The notes under the pieces are model-generated. The model worked only from the letters and a program-made list of their open reading frames with translations. It was not told where the DNA came from and made no database searches. The translations under genes were made by a program, and so were the position numbers. 64,000 bases of DNA from an uncultured Clostridium sp. (GTDB lineage: Bacteria; Bacillota; Clostridia; Lachnospirales; Lachnospiraceae), in contig CAKSBP010000002.1 in NCBI GenBank assembly GCA_934438135.1, positions 1-64,000 on the forward strand. The letters run 5' to 3'. This document shows positions 42,401 to 50,801 of the stretch, one piece after another. The stretch's first letter is position 1, and the number at the start of each line of letters is the position of its first letter.

Positions 42401-42510
42401 GTTACTTAAACACCTTTTTTATATTAATATTATGTTAATATTATGAGTTTTTTGGAATATTACAATATGTAACAGCATAAGTATTAATTTGAAGTTTATT
42501 GATATAAAAC

Positions 42511-42539
42511 TTGAAAACCTGTAAAGATAGGTATATTAT
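42511..42539 (+). promoter_or_regulatory. Promoter of the DUF6465 gene
   Basis: TTGAAA, a 17-base spacer and TATTAT lie 45 bases ahead of the gene. Between the tRNA terminator and this promoter there is only A/T-rich DNA, including a doubled TTAATATTATG. Confidence 0.65.
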
Positions 42540-42584
42540 GAAACTAGATACCAAGTGTGTATCGTTGAAGGAGGAGATGATAAA

Positions 42585-43241
42585 ATGGATAAGGGAATGA
42601 AGTTAAGTGCATCATCTGTTCAAAAAAAGGATATTCCAGAACAGAAACTTGATTCAAAAGAATTTAAACCAGAAGTTTTGAAAACAGATGCCGTTAAGGA
42701 AGAATCGGTAAAAGCAGATGCGAAAGCTGGAAGCAAAAAAGCAGAGACTGCAAAACCAGTAAAAGAAACAGCGGTTATTTCCAATAAGGAAGAAACAGTA
42801 TCTGTGAAAAAGACAGAAAAAGAAATGAAGACGGAAACCAAAGAGAAAGTTTCTGAAACAGTGAAAGCTGCAGAACCAGAGAAAGAAGCACAGGTTCTGG
42901 CGAAAGAAAATCCAAAAAGGAAAACTTCAAGAAAAGCGACAGCTAGAAAAGCAGCTGCCAAACCCGTAACAGAAAAAACGGTAAAACCAAAGAAAGTGGT
43001 TAAAAAGAGCGAAAAGGCAGCAAAGAAAAAAGTACCACAGATGGCTGTGTCAACGTACATACAATATTTTGGAAAAGAAATTGAGCAGGGCGATTTGATA
43101 AAACGGGTAGTTGAGAATTGGACTGCTAATGGGAATGATGAAAAAGCAATTGAAACTCTTGAGCTTTATGTAAAACCGGAAGAGAGCAGAGTTTATTATG
43201 TTGTGAATGGAATTCCATGTTCCGGACAAATTGATATTTAA
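42585..43241 (+). CDS. Lysine/alanine-rich protein with C-terminal DUF6465 domain
   Basis: The 218-residue protein has two parts. Residues 1-150 are low-complexity, rich in Lys, Glu, Ala, Thr and Val, and become strongly basic (KRKTSRKATARKAAAK) near the end, like a histone H1 tail. Residues 150-218 form a small domain that ends YVKPEESRVYYVVNGIPCSGQIDI and that I associate with DUF6465. DNA or RNA binding is plausible from the basic part but not shown. GGAGGAG precedes the ATG. It is a single-gene unit. Confidence 0.7.
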   Translation: MDKGMKLSASSVQKKDIPEQKLDSKEFKPEVLKTDAVKEESVKADAKAGSKKAETAKPVKETAVISNKEETVSVKKTEKEMKTETKEKVSETVKAAEPEKEAQVLAKENPKRKTSRKATARKAAAKPVTEKTVKPKKVVKKSEKAAKKKVPQMAVSTYIQYFGKEIEQGDLIKRVVENWTANGNDEKAIETLELYVKPEESRVYYVVNGIPCSGQIDI

Positions 43242-43242
43242 T

Positions 43243-43283
43243 AAAAATGCCTGTGATTACTTGTGTAATACACAGGCATTTTT
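43243..43283. terminator. Bidirectional terminator between DUF6465 gene and ABC exporter
   Basis: A perfect 13-bp stem AAAAATGCCTGTG/CACAGGCATTTTT with A and T runs on both sides serves two convergent genes. Confidence 0.93.
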
Positions 43284-43289
43284 GCTTTC

Positions 43290-44105
43290 TTAATCCAGAT
43301 TAAGTTTCTTTTGGAAGATAAAGTGGGTAATGAAAAGCTGTATAGCTGTTACCACAATGCTGGAAACAATTCCTAAAAGCATTGTGAGAGTATAAGCACC
43401 TGGTGTACTGAAAAATCTGGAACCATTTTCATATAAGATTTTTGCACTGGAATCTACAAAGAAGAATCCAAAGAAGGTTGCAATAATCTGATATACGAAC
43501 AGCAGTGCGAAGAAAAACAGGATAGAACCTAATGCTTTATGCTTGTTTACCAGCTGTCCAAGGGCAATTGCCAGATAGAACATAGCAATTTTTGTCATGA
43601 ATCCAAGGAAACAGGAGATGATAGTCAGAATAATTCCGACTGGACCGATTTCAGGATAAATCGTACTCCACATTTTTGCAAAATCAAGATTCAGACTGGA
43701 GAGAAGGCTTGGAACATCAAAATAAATAATGGCGGACACACCTGTGATAATGGCACCAATGAGGCATAGAATATTTGCTGTTAGGAATTTTCCTAAAATA
43801 ATTTTACTCTTTTTTACAGGCAGAGTATGTGTCAGGTATCCCTGATCGGTAACCATGCTTTTGTAAAAATGAACGATAGAGATTGCATAGGTACCAAGAA
43901 CATAAGCAATCAGGATTCCTGCATAAAATACAGTCAGTAGAGTGATGAGAAGAGTAAAGCTTATGGAACCATCCATTTTATCAGCAATAGTTGAAAAGTT
44001 AAAAAATAATGTTGCAACACAGGAGTAAAGCAGAATAAAAATACTGCAAGGGACAAAAAATTTTGAGGTTGCCTTAAAATCATATTTCATTAGTTTACTT
44101 AACAT
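43290..44105 (-). CDS. ABC transporter permease with six membrane segments
   Basis: The membrane subunit of an ABC exporter, 271 residues and about six hydrophobic segments, with no recognised substrate signature. It follows the ATPase gene with a 7-base overlap, so the two are translated together. The group resembles YtrB/YtrC-type systems regulated by YtrA GntR proteins, which respond to cell-wall-active compounds in Bacillus. That function is carried over by analogy. Confidence 0.82.
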   Translation of the reverse strand: MLSKLMKYDFKATSKFFVPCSIFILLYSCVATLFFNFSTIADKMDGSISFTLLITLLTVFYAGILIAYVLGTYAISIVHFYKSMVTDQGYLTHTLPVKKSKIILGKFLTANILCLIGAIITGVSAIIYFDVPSLLSSLNLDFAKMWSTIYPEIGPVGIILTIISCFLGFMTKIAMFYLAIALGQLVNKHKALGSILFFFALLFVYQIIATFFGFFFVDSSAKILYENGSRFFSTPGAYTLTMLLGIVSSIVVTAIQLFITHFIFQKKLNLD

Positions 44106-44797
44106 TTGAATACCTCCCTGAATAAAGCGTCAATCGATTTGCCTTCTGACATACGAATGTCATCAACGGATGAATGCATCGTTACAATGCCTTCTTTTAA
44201 AAAGACTGCTTCATCCAGAATGTTTTCAATATCGGCAATTAAATGTGTAGAAATTAAAACGGTTGCGTTCTCATTATAATTGGAAAGAATCGTCTGGAGA
44301 ATATAGTCTCTGGATGCTGGGTCAACTCCGCCGATTGGCTCATCCAGGCAGTAAAGCTGAGCGTTACGGCTCATAACAAGAATCAGCTGAACTTTTTCTT
44401 TGTTTCCTTTGGAAAGAGTCTTTAAACGACAATTCGGATTAAGTTTTAATCGAGCCAGCATATCCAGTGCTTTCTTCGTGTCAAAATCACTGTAGAAGTC
44501 TGCGAAATATTCCAGACAGTCTTTGATTTTCATCCAGTTATTTAAATAGGTACGATCTGGAAGGTAGGAGATAAGAGCTTTTGTGCTGTCTCCTGGAGTC
44601 ATGCCTGCTACTTTGATAGAACCGGAATCCGGCGTCAACAGGTCATTAATCAGTTTAATCAGCGTTGTTTTTCCACTTCCGTTGGGACCAAGCAGACCAA
44701 TGATTTTCCCATGTTCCAGTGTCAGGTTTACATCTTTGAGTCCATGCTGTCCGCTGTATAGCTTTTTGAGATTCTTGCATTCTAAAATAGATTCCAT
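44099..44797 (-). CDS. ABC transporter ATP-binding protein (YtrB-like)
   Basis: This 232-residue ATPase has Walker A GPNGSGKT, the signature TLSKGNKEK, in which the usual SGGQ is replaced by SKGN as in many YtrB/EcsA-like ATPases, and Walker B QLYCLDEPIGGVD. The start at 44797 (MESILECKNL) is preferred to an ATG at 44815 because AAAGGATGG lies upstream of it. The gene sits between the GntR regulator (about 30 bases upstream) and the permease, which it overlaps. Confidence 0.9.
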   Translation of the reverse strand: MESILECKNLKKLYSGQHGLKDVNLTLEHGKIIGLLGPNGSGKTTLIKLINDLLTPDSGSIKVAGMTPGDSTKALISYLPDRTYLNNWMKIKDCLEYFADFYSDFDTKKALDMLARLKLNPNCRLKTLSKGNKEKVQLILVMSRNAQLYCLDEPIGGVDPASRDYILQTILSNYNENATVLISTHLIADIENILDEAVFLKEGIVTMHSSVDDIRMSEGKSIDALFREVFKC

Positions 44798-44828
44798 TCT
44801 AATCCATCCTTTCATTTACCGATGTATT

Positions 44829-45200
44829 CTATTTCTTATTGTCATCGGAAATATGATTCAAAATATCGAGGGTTTCCTGTTTTGTAAAGCCAAGTTTTTT
44901 CATTCCATCCAGAAATTTTCTAACTTCTTCTTTTGCTAAAGACTGTTTCATTACTGCGATCATAGAATCATCCTCCGTTATAAATTTTCCGCTTGTGCGG
45001 TTGGTATAAATTAGATTTGCACGTTCCAGTTCGGAGAGCGCTTTCTGCATCGTGTTTGGGTTCACGGATGCTTCTGCTGCAAATTCCCGGACAGACGGAA
45101 GTTTATCACCAGGCTTATAATAACCTGATATAATCAGAAGCTGAATGTGCTCCATGAGCTGTATATAAATCGGTCTGTCTGTTGACAAATTCCAAGACAT
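44829..45200 (-). CDS. GntR family transcriptional regulator, YtrA subfamily
   Basis: The 123-residue protein has an N-terminal winged helix of the GntR type (RPIYIQLMEHIQLLIISGYY, then DKLPSVREFAAEASVNPNTMQKAL) and only a short helical C-terminal part. This is the YtrA class, which controls adjacent ABC transporters. The start at 45200 is preferred to 45209, where the ribosome binding site would overlap the ATG. A 34-base operator-like palindrome overlaps the -10 box upstream, so autorepression is probable. Confidence 0.93.
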   Translation of the reverse strand: MSWNLSTDRPIYIQLMEHIQLLIISGYYKPGDKLPSVREFAAEASVNPNTMQKALSELERANLIYTNRTSGKFITEDDSMIAVMKQSLAKEEVRKFLDGMKKLGFTKQETLDILNHISDDNKK

Positions 45201-45226
45201 AATATCCATCCTTTCTTTGTATTAAT

Positions 45227-45260
45227 GTATTATTGTATTAACTGATTAGTACAATAATAC
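45227..45260. promoter_or_regulatory. 34-bp palindromic operator for the YtrA-like regulator
   Basis: Arms of 15 bases (45227-45241 and 45246-45260, one mismatch) flank CTGA. It overlaps the -10 of the leftward promoter. Long palindromes of this kind are typical for YtrA-type GntR proteins. Confidence 0.85.
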
Positions 45261-45282
45261 TACAGGGATATAAAAATGTCAA
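45254..45282 (-). promoter_or_regulatory. Promoter of the GntR-ABC operon
   Basis: Reading leftward, a perfect TTGACA (45282-45277), a 17-base spacer and TATTAT (45259-45254), the latter inside the operator palindrome. Confidence 0.85.
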
Positions 45283-45422
45283 CCATAGACTGGAAAAAAG
45301 GATGTGTATATAAAAAAAAACAATCATGTACAGGAAAAGATAAGCTCGTGAAAACCACTGTTTATAAGGGGTTCGTGAAAAATCGCCTTGTGTGTACAAA
45401 ACAGTATAAAACCATCAAAATC

Positions 45423-45451
45423 TTTACAATTAAGTTCTAAAGTGTTAGAAT
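45423..45451 (+). promoter_or_regulatory. Promoter of nifJ
   Basis: TTTACA, a 17-base spacer and TAGAAT lie 95 bases ahead of nifJ. The gap between the GntR gene and nifJ (345 bases) otherwise holds the GntR promoter and operator and the inverted repeat below. Confidence 0.6.
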
Positions 45452-45463
45452 AATGACTAGTGT

Positions 45464-45511
45464 ATGCATTAATAGAGTTTACATAGCGCGCAGATAATTC
45501 GATTAATGCAT
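45464..45511 (+). repeat. Inverted repeat in the nifJ leader
   Basis: ATGCATTAAT (45464-45473) and ATTAATGCAT (45502-45511) are perfect 10-base arms 28 bases apart. They lie just downstream of the predicted start of transcription and could form a leader hairpin or paired operator half-sites. Confidence 0.6.
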
Positions 45512-45545
45512 GATATGTATATATAAGAAGGAGGATATATTTAAA

Positions 45546-48500
45546 ATGGCTAGAAAAATGAAAACCATGGATGGAAATACAGCAGCAGCTCATGTTTCTT
45601 ATGCCTACACAGACGTTGCAGCAATCTATCCTATTACACCATCATCTCCTATGGCAGATTACACAGATATGTGGGCTACACAGGGGAGAAAGAATATTTT
45701 CGGACATCCAGTAGTAATGTCAGAAATGCAGTCAGAAGGTGGAGCTGCTGGAGCTGTTCACGGTTCTTTACAGGCAGGTGCTTTAACAACAACTTATACG
45801 GCATCTCAAGGTTTATTATTAATGATTCCTAATATGTATAAAATCGCTGGTGAGCTTCTTCCAGGTGTTATTAACGTAACAGCCCGTGCGCTTGCTTCCC
45901 ATGCATTATCTATTTTCGGAGATCATTCAGATATATATGCCTGTCGTCAGACAGGTTTCGCTATGTTATGTACAAGCAGTGTTCAGGAAGTTATGGATTT
46001 AGGTCCAGTTGCTCATCTTGCTTCTATTGAGGGACGTGTTCCTTTCATGCACTTCTTCGACGGTTTCAGAACATCCCATGAAATTCAGAAAATTCAGATT
46101 TGGGATTATGAAGACTTAAAAGATATGTGCGATATGGATGCTGTAGATGCTTTCCGTAAGAGAGCTCTTAATCCAAATCATCCAGTACAGCGTGGTACAG
46201 CTCAGAACCCTGATGTATTCTTCCAGGCAAGAGAAGCTTCCAACAAATACTATAATGCTATTCCTGATATCGCTCAGAAGTACATGGATAAAATCAATGC
46301 TAAGATTGGTACTGATTATAAATTATTTAACTACTATGGTGCTGAAGATGCTGAAAAAGTTATCGTAGCTATGGGTTCCGTATGTGAAACAATCGACGAA
46401 ACAATTGATTACTTATTAAAAGCCGGCGAAAAAGTTGGTGTTATTAAAGTTCGTCTTTACAGACCATTCAGTGCAAAACATTTAATCGATGCAATCCCTG
46501 ATACTGTAAAACAGATTACTGTATTAGACAGAACAAAAGAGCCTGGTGCACTTGGTGAACCATTATTCTTAGACGTATGTGCTGCATTAAAAGATTCTAA
46601 ATTCCATGATGTTCCTATATTATCAGGCCGTTACGGTTTAGGTTCTAAAGATACAACACCTGCTGATATTATTGCTGTTTACAGAAATACAGAGAAGAAA
46701 GTATTCACATTAGGTATTGTTGATGATGTTACAAATCTTTCTCTTGAAAGAACAGAAAATCCTAATACAACACCAGAAAGCACAATCAGCTGTAAATTCT
46801 GGGGTCTTGGTGCAGATGGTACTGTAGGTGCTAATAAGAACTCTATTAAGATTATTGGTGACCATACAGACATGTATGCTCAGGCATATTTCGATTACGA
46901 TTCCAAAAAATCCGGTGGTGTTACAATTTCCCACTTACGTTTTGGTAAAGACCCAATTAAGTCCACATACCTTATCAATAAAGCTAACTTTGTAGCCTGT
47001 CATATGCCAGCTTATATTAGAAAATACAATATGGTTCAGGACTTAAAAGATAATGGAACATTCCTTCTGAACTGTTCATGGAATATGGAAGAAATTGAGA
47101 AACATCTTCCAGGGCAGGTTAAGAAATACATGTATGACCACAAGATTAATTTCTATACAATCGATGGTTTCAAATTAGGTAAAGAAATCGGTCTTGGTGG
47201 ACGTATCAATACAATCTTACAGTCAGCATTCTTTAATTTAGCAGAAATTATTCCAGCTGACGATGCAATTAAATATATGAAAGATGCTGCTACAGCTACT
47301 TATTCTAAGAAGGGTGACGACATCGTTCGTATGAACCATGAAGCTATTGAAGCTGGTGCTAAGAACGTAGTTAAAGTTGAAATTCCAGAATCATGGGCTA
47401 ATGCGGAAGAAGAAGAACTTGGTTCTAAAGTTTCCGGTGATAGAGCAGACGTTGTTGAATATGTTAATACAATTCAGAATGCAATCAACTCTCAGACAGG
47501 TAATGATCTTCCTGTATCAGCATTTGTTGATTTTGCAGATGGTACATTACCATCCGGTTCTGCAGCATATGAAAAACGTGGTGTAGCAATTGATGTTCCT
47601 TCATGGAATCCAGAAAACTGTATCCAGTGTAACTTCTGTTCTTATGTATGTCCACATGCATGTATCCGTCCAGTAGCTATGGATGAAGCTCAGGCTGCTA
47701 ATGCTCCTGAAGGTGCAACAATGGATATGACAGGAATGCCAGGATATAAATTTGCAATGAGCATTTCCGTACTTGACTGTACAGGATGTGGTTCTTGTGC
47801 TAATGTCTGCCCTGGTAAGAAAGGTGAAAAAGCTCTTACTATGGCTAACATGGAAAGCCAGTTACCAGCTCAGAAGATGTTCGATTATGGTGTATCTATT
47901 GATACTCCAGCTGCTATATCTGATAAATTTAAAGAAACAACAGTTAAGGGAAGCCAGTTCAAACAGCCATTACTTGAATTCTCAGGTGCATGTGCAGGTT
48001 GTGGTGAAACACCTTACGCTAAATTAATGACTCAGTTATTCGGTGATAGAATGTACATTGCAAATGCTACAGGATGTTCTTCTATCTGGGGTGGTTCTTC
48101 ACCAGCATCACCATATACAGTAAACAGCAAAGGACAGGGTCCTGCTTGGGCTAACTCCTTATTCGAAGATAATGCAGAATATGGTTTTGGTATGAACTTA
48201 GCTCAGACAGCTTTAAGAAACCGTGTAGAAGATGCTGCAGCTGAATTAGCTGAACAGGCTGAAAACGAAACAGTTAAATCTGCTATTGCTGATTACTTAG
48301 CAGCAAAAGATAAGACAACAGCTGAAAGTGCAGTTGCTACAAAAGCAATGATTGATGCGTTAGAAGGCTGTGACTGTGATAATGAATTAAAGAAATATAT
48401 CTTAGACAATAAAGATTTTGCTTCCAAGAAATCCCAGTGGATCCTTGGTGGTGATGGATGGGCTTATGATATCGGATTCGGTGGTCTGGATCACGTATTA

Positions 48501-49076
48501 GCAAGCAATAAGAATGTAAATGTACTTGTATTCGATACAGAAGTTTACTCCAATACAGGTGGACAGGCTTCTAAAGCTACACCAACAGGTGCTATCGCAC
48601 AGTTTGCTGCAGCTGGTAAAGAAGTTAAAAAGAAAGATTTAGCTGGAATCGCTATGAGTTATGGTTATGTCTATGTAGCACAGATCGCTATGGGTGCTGA
48701 TTATAACCAGTGTATCAAAGCTTTCGTAGAAGCTGAAAACTATGATGGACCATCCTTAATTATCGCTTATGCTCCATGTATCAACCATGGTATCAAAGGT
48801 GGTATGAAGGGTGCTATGAACGAAGAAAAACGTGCTGTTCAGTCTGGTTACTGGAACTTATTCCGTTTCAACCCAGCATTAGCTGAGGAAGGAAAGAATC
48901 CTTTCACTTTAGATTCAAAAGAGCCTACTGCTGATTATAAAGAATTCATCCAGAGTGAAGTTCGTTATAACAGACTTTCACGTTCTAATCCAGAAAGAGC
49001 TGCTGAGTTATTCGACAAAGCTGCTGCAGATGCTAAAGCTAAATATGAAGCTTTAAAAGAAAAAGCAAGTAAATAG
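45546..49076 (+). CDS. nifJ: Pyruvate:ferredoxin (flavodoxin) oxidoreductase
   Basis: This 1176-residue single-chain enzyme decarboxylates pyruvate to acetyl-CoA and passes electrons to ferredoxin. The N-terminal domains I-III are typical (YPITPSSPMADYTD near residue 30). Two 4Fe-4S motifs, CIQCNFCSYVCP and CTGCGSCANVCPG, lie near residues 700-760. The thiamine diphosphate domain has CAGCGETPY, GDGWAYDIGFGG and NTGGQ. The start at 45546 follows AGGAGG. Codon use is shifted towards T-ending optimal codons compared with neighbours, in keeping with very high expression. It is followed by a strong terminator. Confidence 0.98.
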   Translation: MARKMKTMDGNTAAAHVSYAYTDVAAIYPITPSSPMADYTDMWATQGRKNIFGHPVVMSEMQSEGGAAGAVHGSLQAGALTTTYTASQGLLLMIPNMYKIAGELLPGVINVTARALASHALSIFGDHSDIYACRQTGFAMLCTSSVQEVMDLGPVAHLASIEGRVPFMHFFDGFRTSHEIQKIQIWDYEDLKDMCDMDAVDAFRKRALNPNHPVQRGTAQNPDVFFQAREASNKYYNAIPDIAQKYMDKINAKIGTDYKLFNYYGAEDAEKVIVAMGSVCETIDETIDYLLKAGEKVGVIKVRLYRPFSAKHLIDAIPDTVKQITVLDRTKEPGALGEPLFLDVCAALKDSKFHDVPILSGRYGLGSKDTTPADIIAVYRNTEKKVFTLGIVDDVTNLSLERTENPNTTPESTISCKFWGLGADGTVGANKNSIKIIGDHTDMYAQAYFDYDSKKSGGVTISHLRFGKDPIKSTYLINKANFVACHMPAYIRKYNMVQDLKDNGTFLLNCSWNMEEIEKHLPGQVKKYMYDHKINFYTIDGFKLGKEIGLGGRINTILQSAFFNLAEIIPADDAIKYMKDAATATYSKKGDDIVRMNHEAIEAGAKNVVKVEIPESWANAEEEELGSKVSGDRADVVEYVNTIQNAINSQTGNDLPVSAFVDFADGTLPSGSAAYEKRGVAIDVPSWNPENCIQCNFCSYVCPHACIRPVAMDEAQAANAPEGATMDMTGMPGYKFAMSISVLDCTGCGSCANVCPGKKGEKALTMANMESQLPAQKMFDYGVSIDTPAAISDKFKETTVKGSQFKQPLLEFSGACAGCGETPYAKLMTQLFGDRMYIANATGCSSIWGGSSPASPYTVNSKGQGPAWANSLFEDNAEYGFGMNLAQTALRNRVEDAAAELAEQAENETVKSAIADYLAAKDKTTAESAVATKAMIDALEGCDCDNELKKYILDNKDFASKKSQWILGGDGWAYDIGFGGLDHVLASNKNVNVLVFDTEVYSNTGGQASKATPTGAIAQFAAAGKEVKKKDLAGIAMSYGYVYVAQIAMGADYNQCIKAFVEAENYDGPSLIIAYAPCINHGIKGGMKGAMNEEKRAVQSGYWNLFRFNPALAEEGKNPFTLDSKEPTADYKEFIQSEVRYNRLSRSNPERAAELFDKAAADAKAKYEALKEKASK

Positions 49077-49133
49077 TTTTAAATGATACAAAATAAATGC
49101 TAGCAAAGAGTTACAACTTATAACGTTATAATA

Positions 49134-49170
49134 GAGGCTGTCACGGTAGGCCACCGTGGCGGTCTCTTTT
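49134..49170 (+). terminator. Terminator of nifJ
   Basis: A 14-bp stem (49134-49147 with 49153-49166, including G-U pairs) with an AGGCC loop is followed by TTTT. Confidence 0.88.
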
Positions 49171-49256
49171 GATATAAAGGACGAAAGTATGTATTCCTTC
49201 ATAATAATAGGAGTTCGGGAGTATAGTATAATAAATGTGTTAAGTGAGGTCTTTTT

Positions 49257-50207
49257 ATGAAAGAAACAGTACGACCGGAATTCCTAATAATTTGTCTGAC
49301 TCCTTGCAGCAGAAAAAAGATACTTCATGTTTGGAAGAAAAAAATTTTTCGTGAGAGATATTTTAATAAATTATATAAAAAATTACCTCATAAGCAAAAA
49401 ATAATAGAGGTAATGCACGTCTGTGGACTGCAGATTGAACTTCCGTTTATTCAGGAGCAGATGGAAGAAATTGATCAGGATTTTCTGGAATGCTATATTA
49501 AAAAGGTAATGGATGAGTATGAATTTAGTTCTTGTTATCTGGAACGGGATTTATACTTTATGAGAAATCGGATTCAGAGTCCGAAAAGCTGGATTTTTAA
49601 GTATATGCTGTTTCCAGAGGGAATGAAGAAATTTTTTCATACATATGGAATTTCACAGAAAGAAGCACGGTATGTTGTGGTTGATGGTGGAAATCAAAAA
49701 ATCGAAATGGTTCTTCAATGTCTGATTCCGGATGCAAATTATATGACAGTTGTGACGAAGCGGCCAGAATTTTTTCAAAATGCAGTAGAACAGGTATTTG
49801 ATGAAACTGGACTTTTGATTCAGGTATTAACTGACATGCTTACGGAAACAATACATGGGAACGTAGTGGTTTTTCTTGGAGGAAGTCCTGTTAGTCTTTA
49901 TTCCAGATTGGAAGCGGGAGCTTATGTTATTGATCTTGGTTTTACAGATCAGAAACTGGAATACATCTTAAGCAGACGAAAAGATTTAACTATATTTTAT
50001 GACTTTGAAATTGATTTTCAGGGGGAATCCGTGGAGAAAGAACTTGCGGCTGAAGTGATCACAAGAGACAGCTGGAAACTGAAACGTTTTTTGGAAAAAA
50101 GAGAGGTGTCTTTGGAGCCGGATGAAATGAATGAACTGGCCGGACAATACCAGATATCCGTAAAAACGCTGAAAATAATACAGCCATATAAATCCATACT
50201 GGATTGA
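49257..50207 (+). CDS. Hypothetical protein without a recognised family
   Basis: I do not recognise this 316-residue soluble protein. It has no signal peptide or membrane span. Residues 1-45 are basic, with a short Cys-containing LTPCSRKK segment. The middle has alternating strands and helices (ARYVVVDGG, then ANYMTVVTKRPEFF), and VVFLGGSP at about 201-208 resembles the end of a Rossmann-like domain. The C-terminus has an ordered helical stretch. GAGG precedes the ATG. It lies alone ahead of greA-lysS, a place often held by lineage-specific genes. Confidence 0.6.
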   Translation: MKETVRPEFLIICLTPCSRKKILHVWKKKIFRERYFNKLYKKLPHKQKIIEVMHVCGLQIELPFIQEQMEEIDQDFLECYIKKVMDEYEFSSCYLERDLYFMRNRIQSPKSWIFKYMLFPEGMKKFFHTYGISQKEARYVVVDGGNQKIEMVLQCLIPDANYMTVVTKRPEFFQNAVEQVFDETGLLIQVLTDMLTETIHGNVVVFLGGSPVSLYSRLEAGAYVIDLGFTDQKLEYILSRRKDLTIFYDFEIDFQGESVEKELAAEVITRDSWKLKRFLEKREVSLEPDEMNELAGQYQISVKTLKIIQPYKSILD

Positions 50208-50288
50208 CAAGTCAGGGTATGGTGCGTTATAATACAAAGAATGTGAAAGACCATTTACCGATAAAAGATTATTATGGAGGTTGGGCAT

Positions 50289-50771
50289 ATGGCAGATAAA
50301 AAAAATATTTTAACATATGAAGGTTTAAAACATCTTGAAGATGAGTTACAAGATTTAAAAGTAAATAGAAGAAAACAGGTTGCAGCAAAGATTAAGGAAG
50401 CTCGTGAGCAGGGAGATTTATCCGAGAATGCGGAGTATGATGCAGCCAAAGACGAACAGCGCGACATCGAAGCAAGAATTGAAGAAATCGAAAAGATTTT
50501 AAAGAATGCAGAAGTTGTTGTAGAAGAAGATGTTGATTTAGACGTAATTAATATTGGCTGTCGTGTAAAAATCATCGATATGGAATATGATGATGAATTA
50601 GAATTTAAAATTGTTGGTTCAACAGAAGCAAACAGCTTAAAAGGCAAGATTTCTAATGAATCCCCAGTAGGAAGAGCTTTAATTGGTGCAAAACAGGGTG
50701 ATGTTGTAGAAGTAGAAACACATGCCGGCGTTTTAAAATATAAAATCGTGGAAATTCAGCGTTCAAACTAG
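50289..50771 (+). CDS. greA: Transcription elongation factor GreA
   Basis: GreA rescues backtracked RNA polymerase by stimulating transcript cleavage. The 160-residue protein has the N-terminal coiled-coil finger with an acidic tip (NAEYDAAKDEQ) and the C-terminal FKBP-like domain (VVGSTEANSLKGKISNESPVGRAL). The ATG at 50289 is used because GGAGG lies at 50276-50280. The in-frame ATG at 50274 overlaps that site. The lysS gene follows after 30 bases, a common pairing in Firmicutes. Confidence 0.97.
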   Translation: MADKKNILTYEGLKHLEDELQDLKVNRRKQVAAKIKEAREQGDLSENAEYDAAKDEQRDIEARIEEIEKILKNAEVVVEEDVDLDVINIGCRVKIIDMEYDDELEFKIVGSTEANSLKGKISNESPVGRALIGAKQGDVVEVETHAGVLKYKIVEIQRSN

Positions 50772-50801
50772 AATCTACAATAGGAAAAGGAGAGAGATAT
50801 C

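Noticed and set aside
42620..43060. 146-codon antisense frame rich in Phe, Ser and Val opposite the DUF6465 gene
   Set aside because: It is the complement of a Lys/Glu/Ala-rich coding sequence, which always gives such frames, and has no start signals.
45283..45545. Rex (NADH-responsive) operator upstream of nifJ
   Set aside because: No TTGTTAA-N4-TTAACAA or TTGTGA-N6-TCACAA site was found near the promoter.
50772..50801. T-box before lysS
   Set aside because: The gap is only 30 bases and lysS is co-transcribed with greA.
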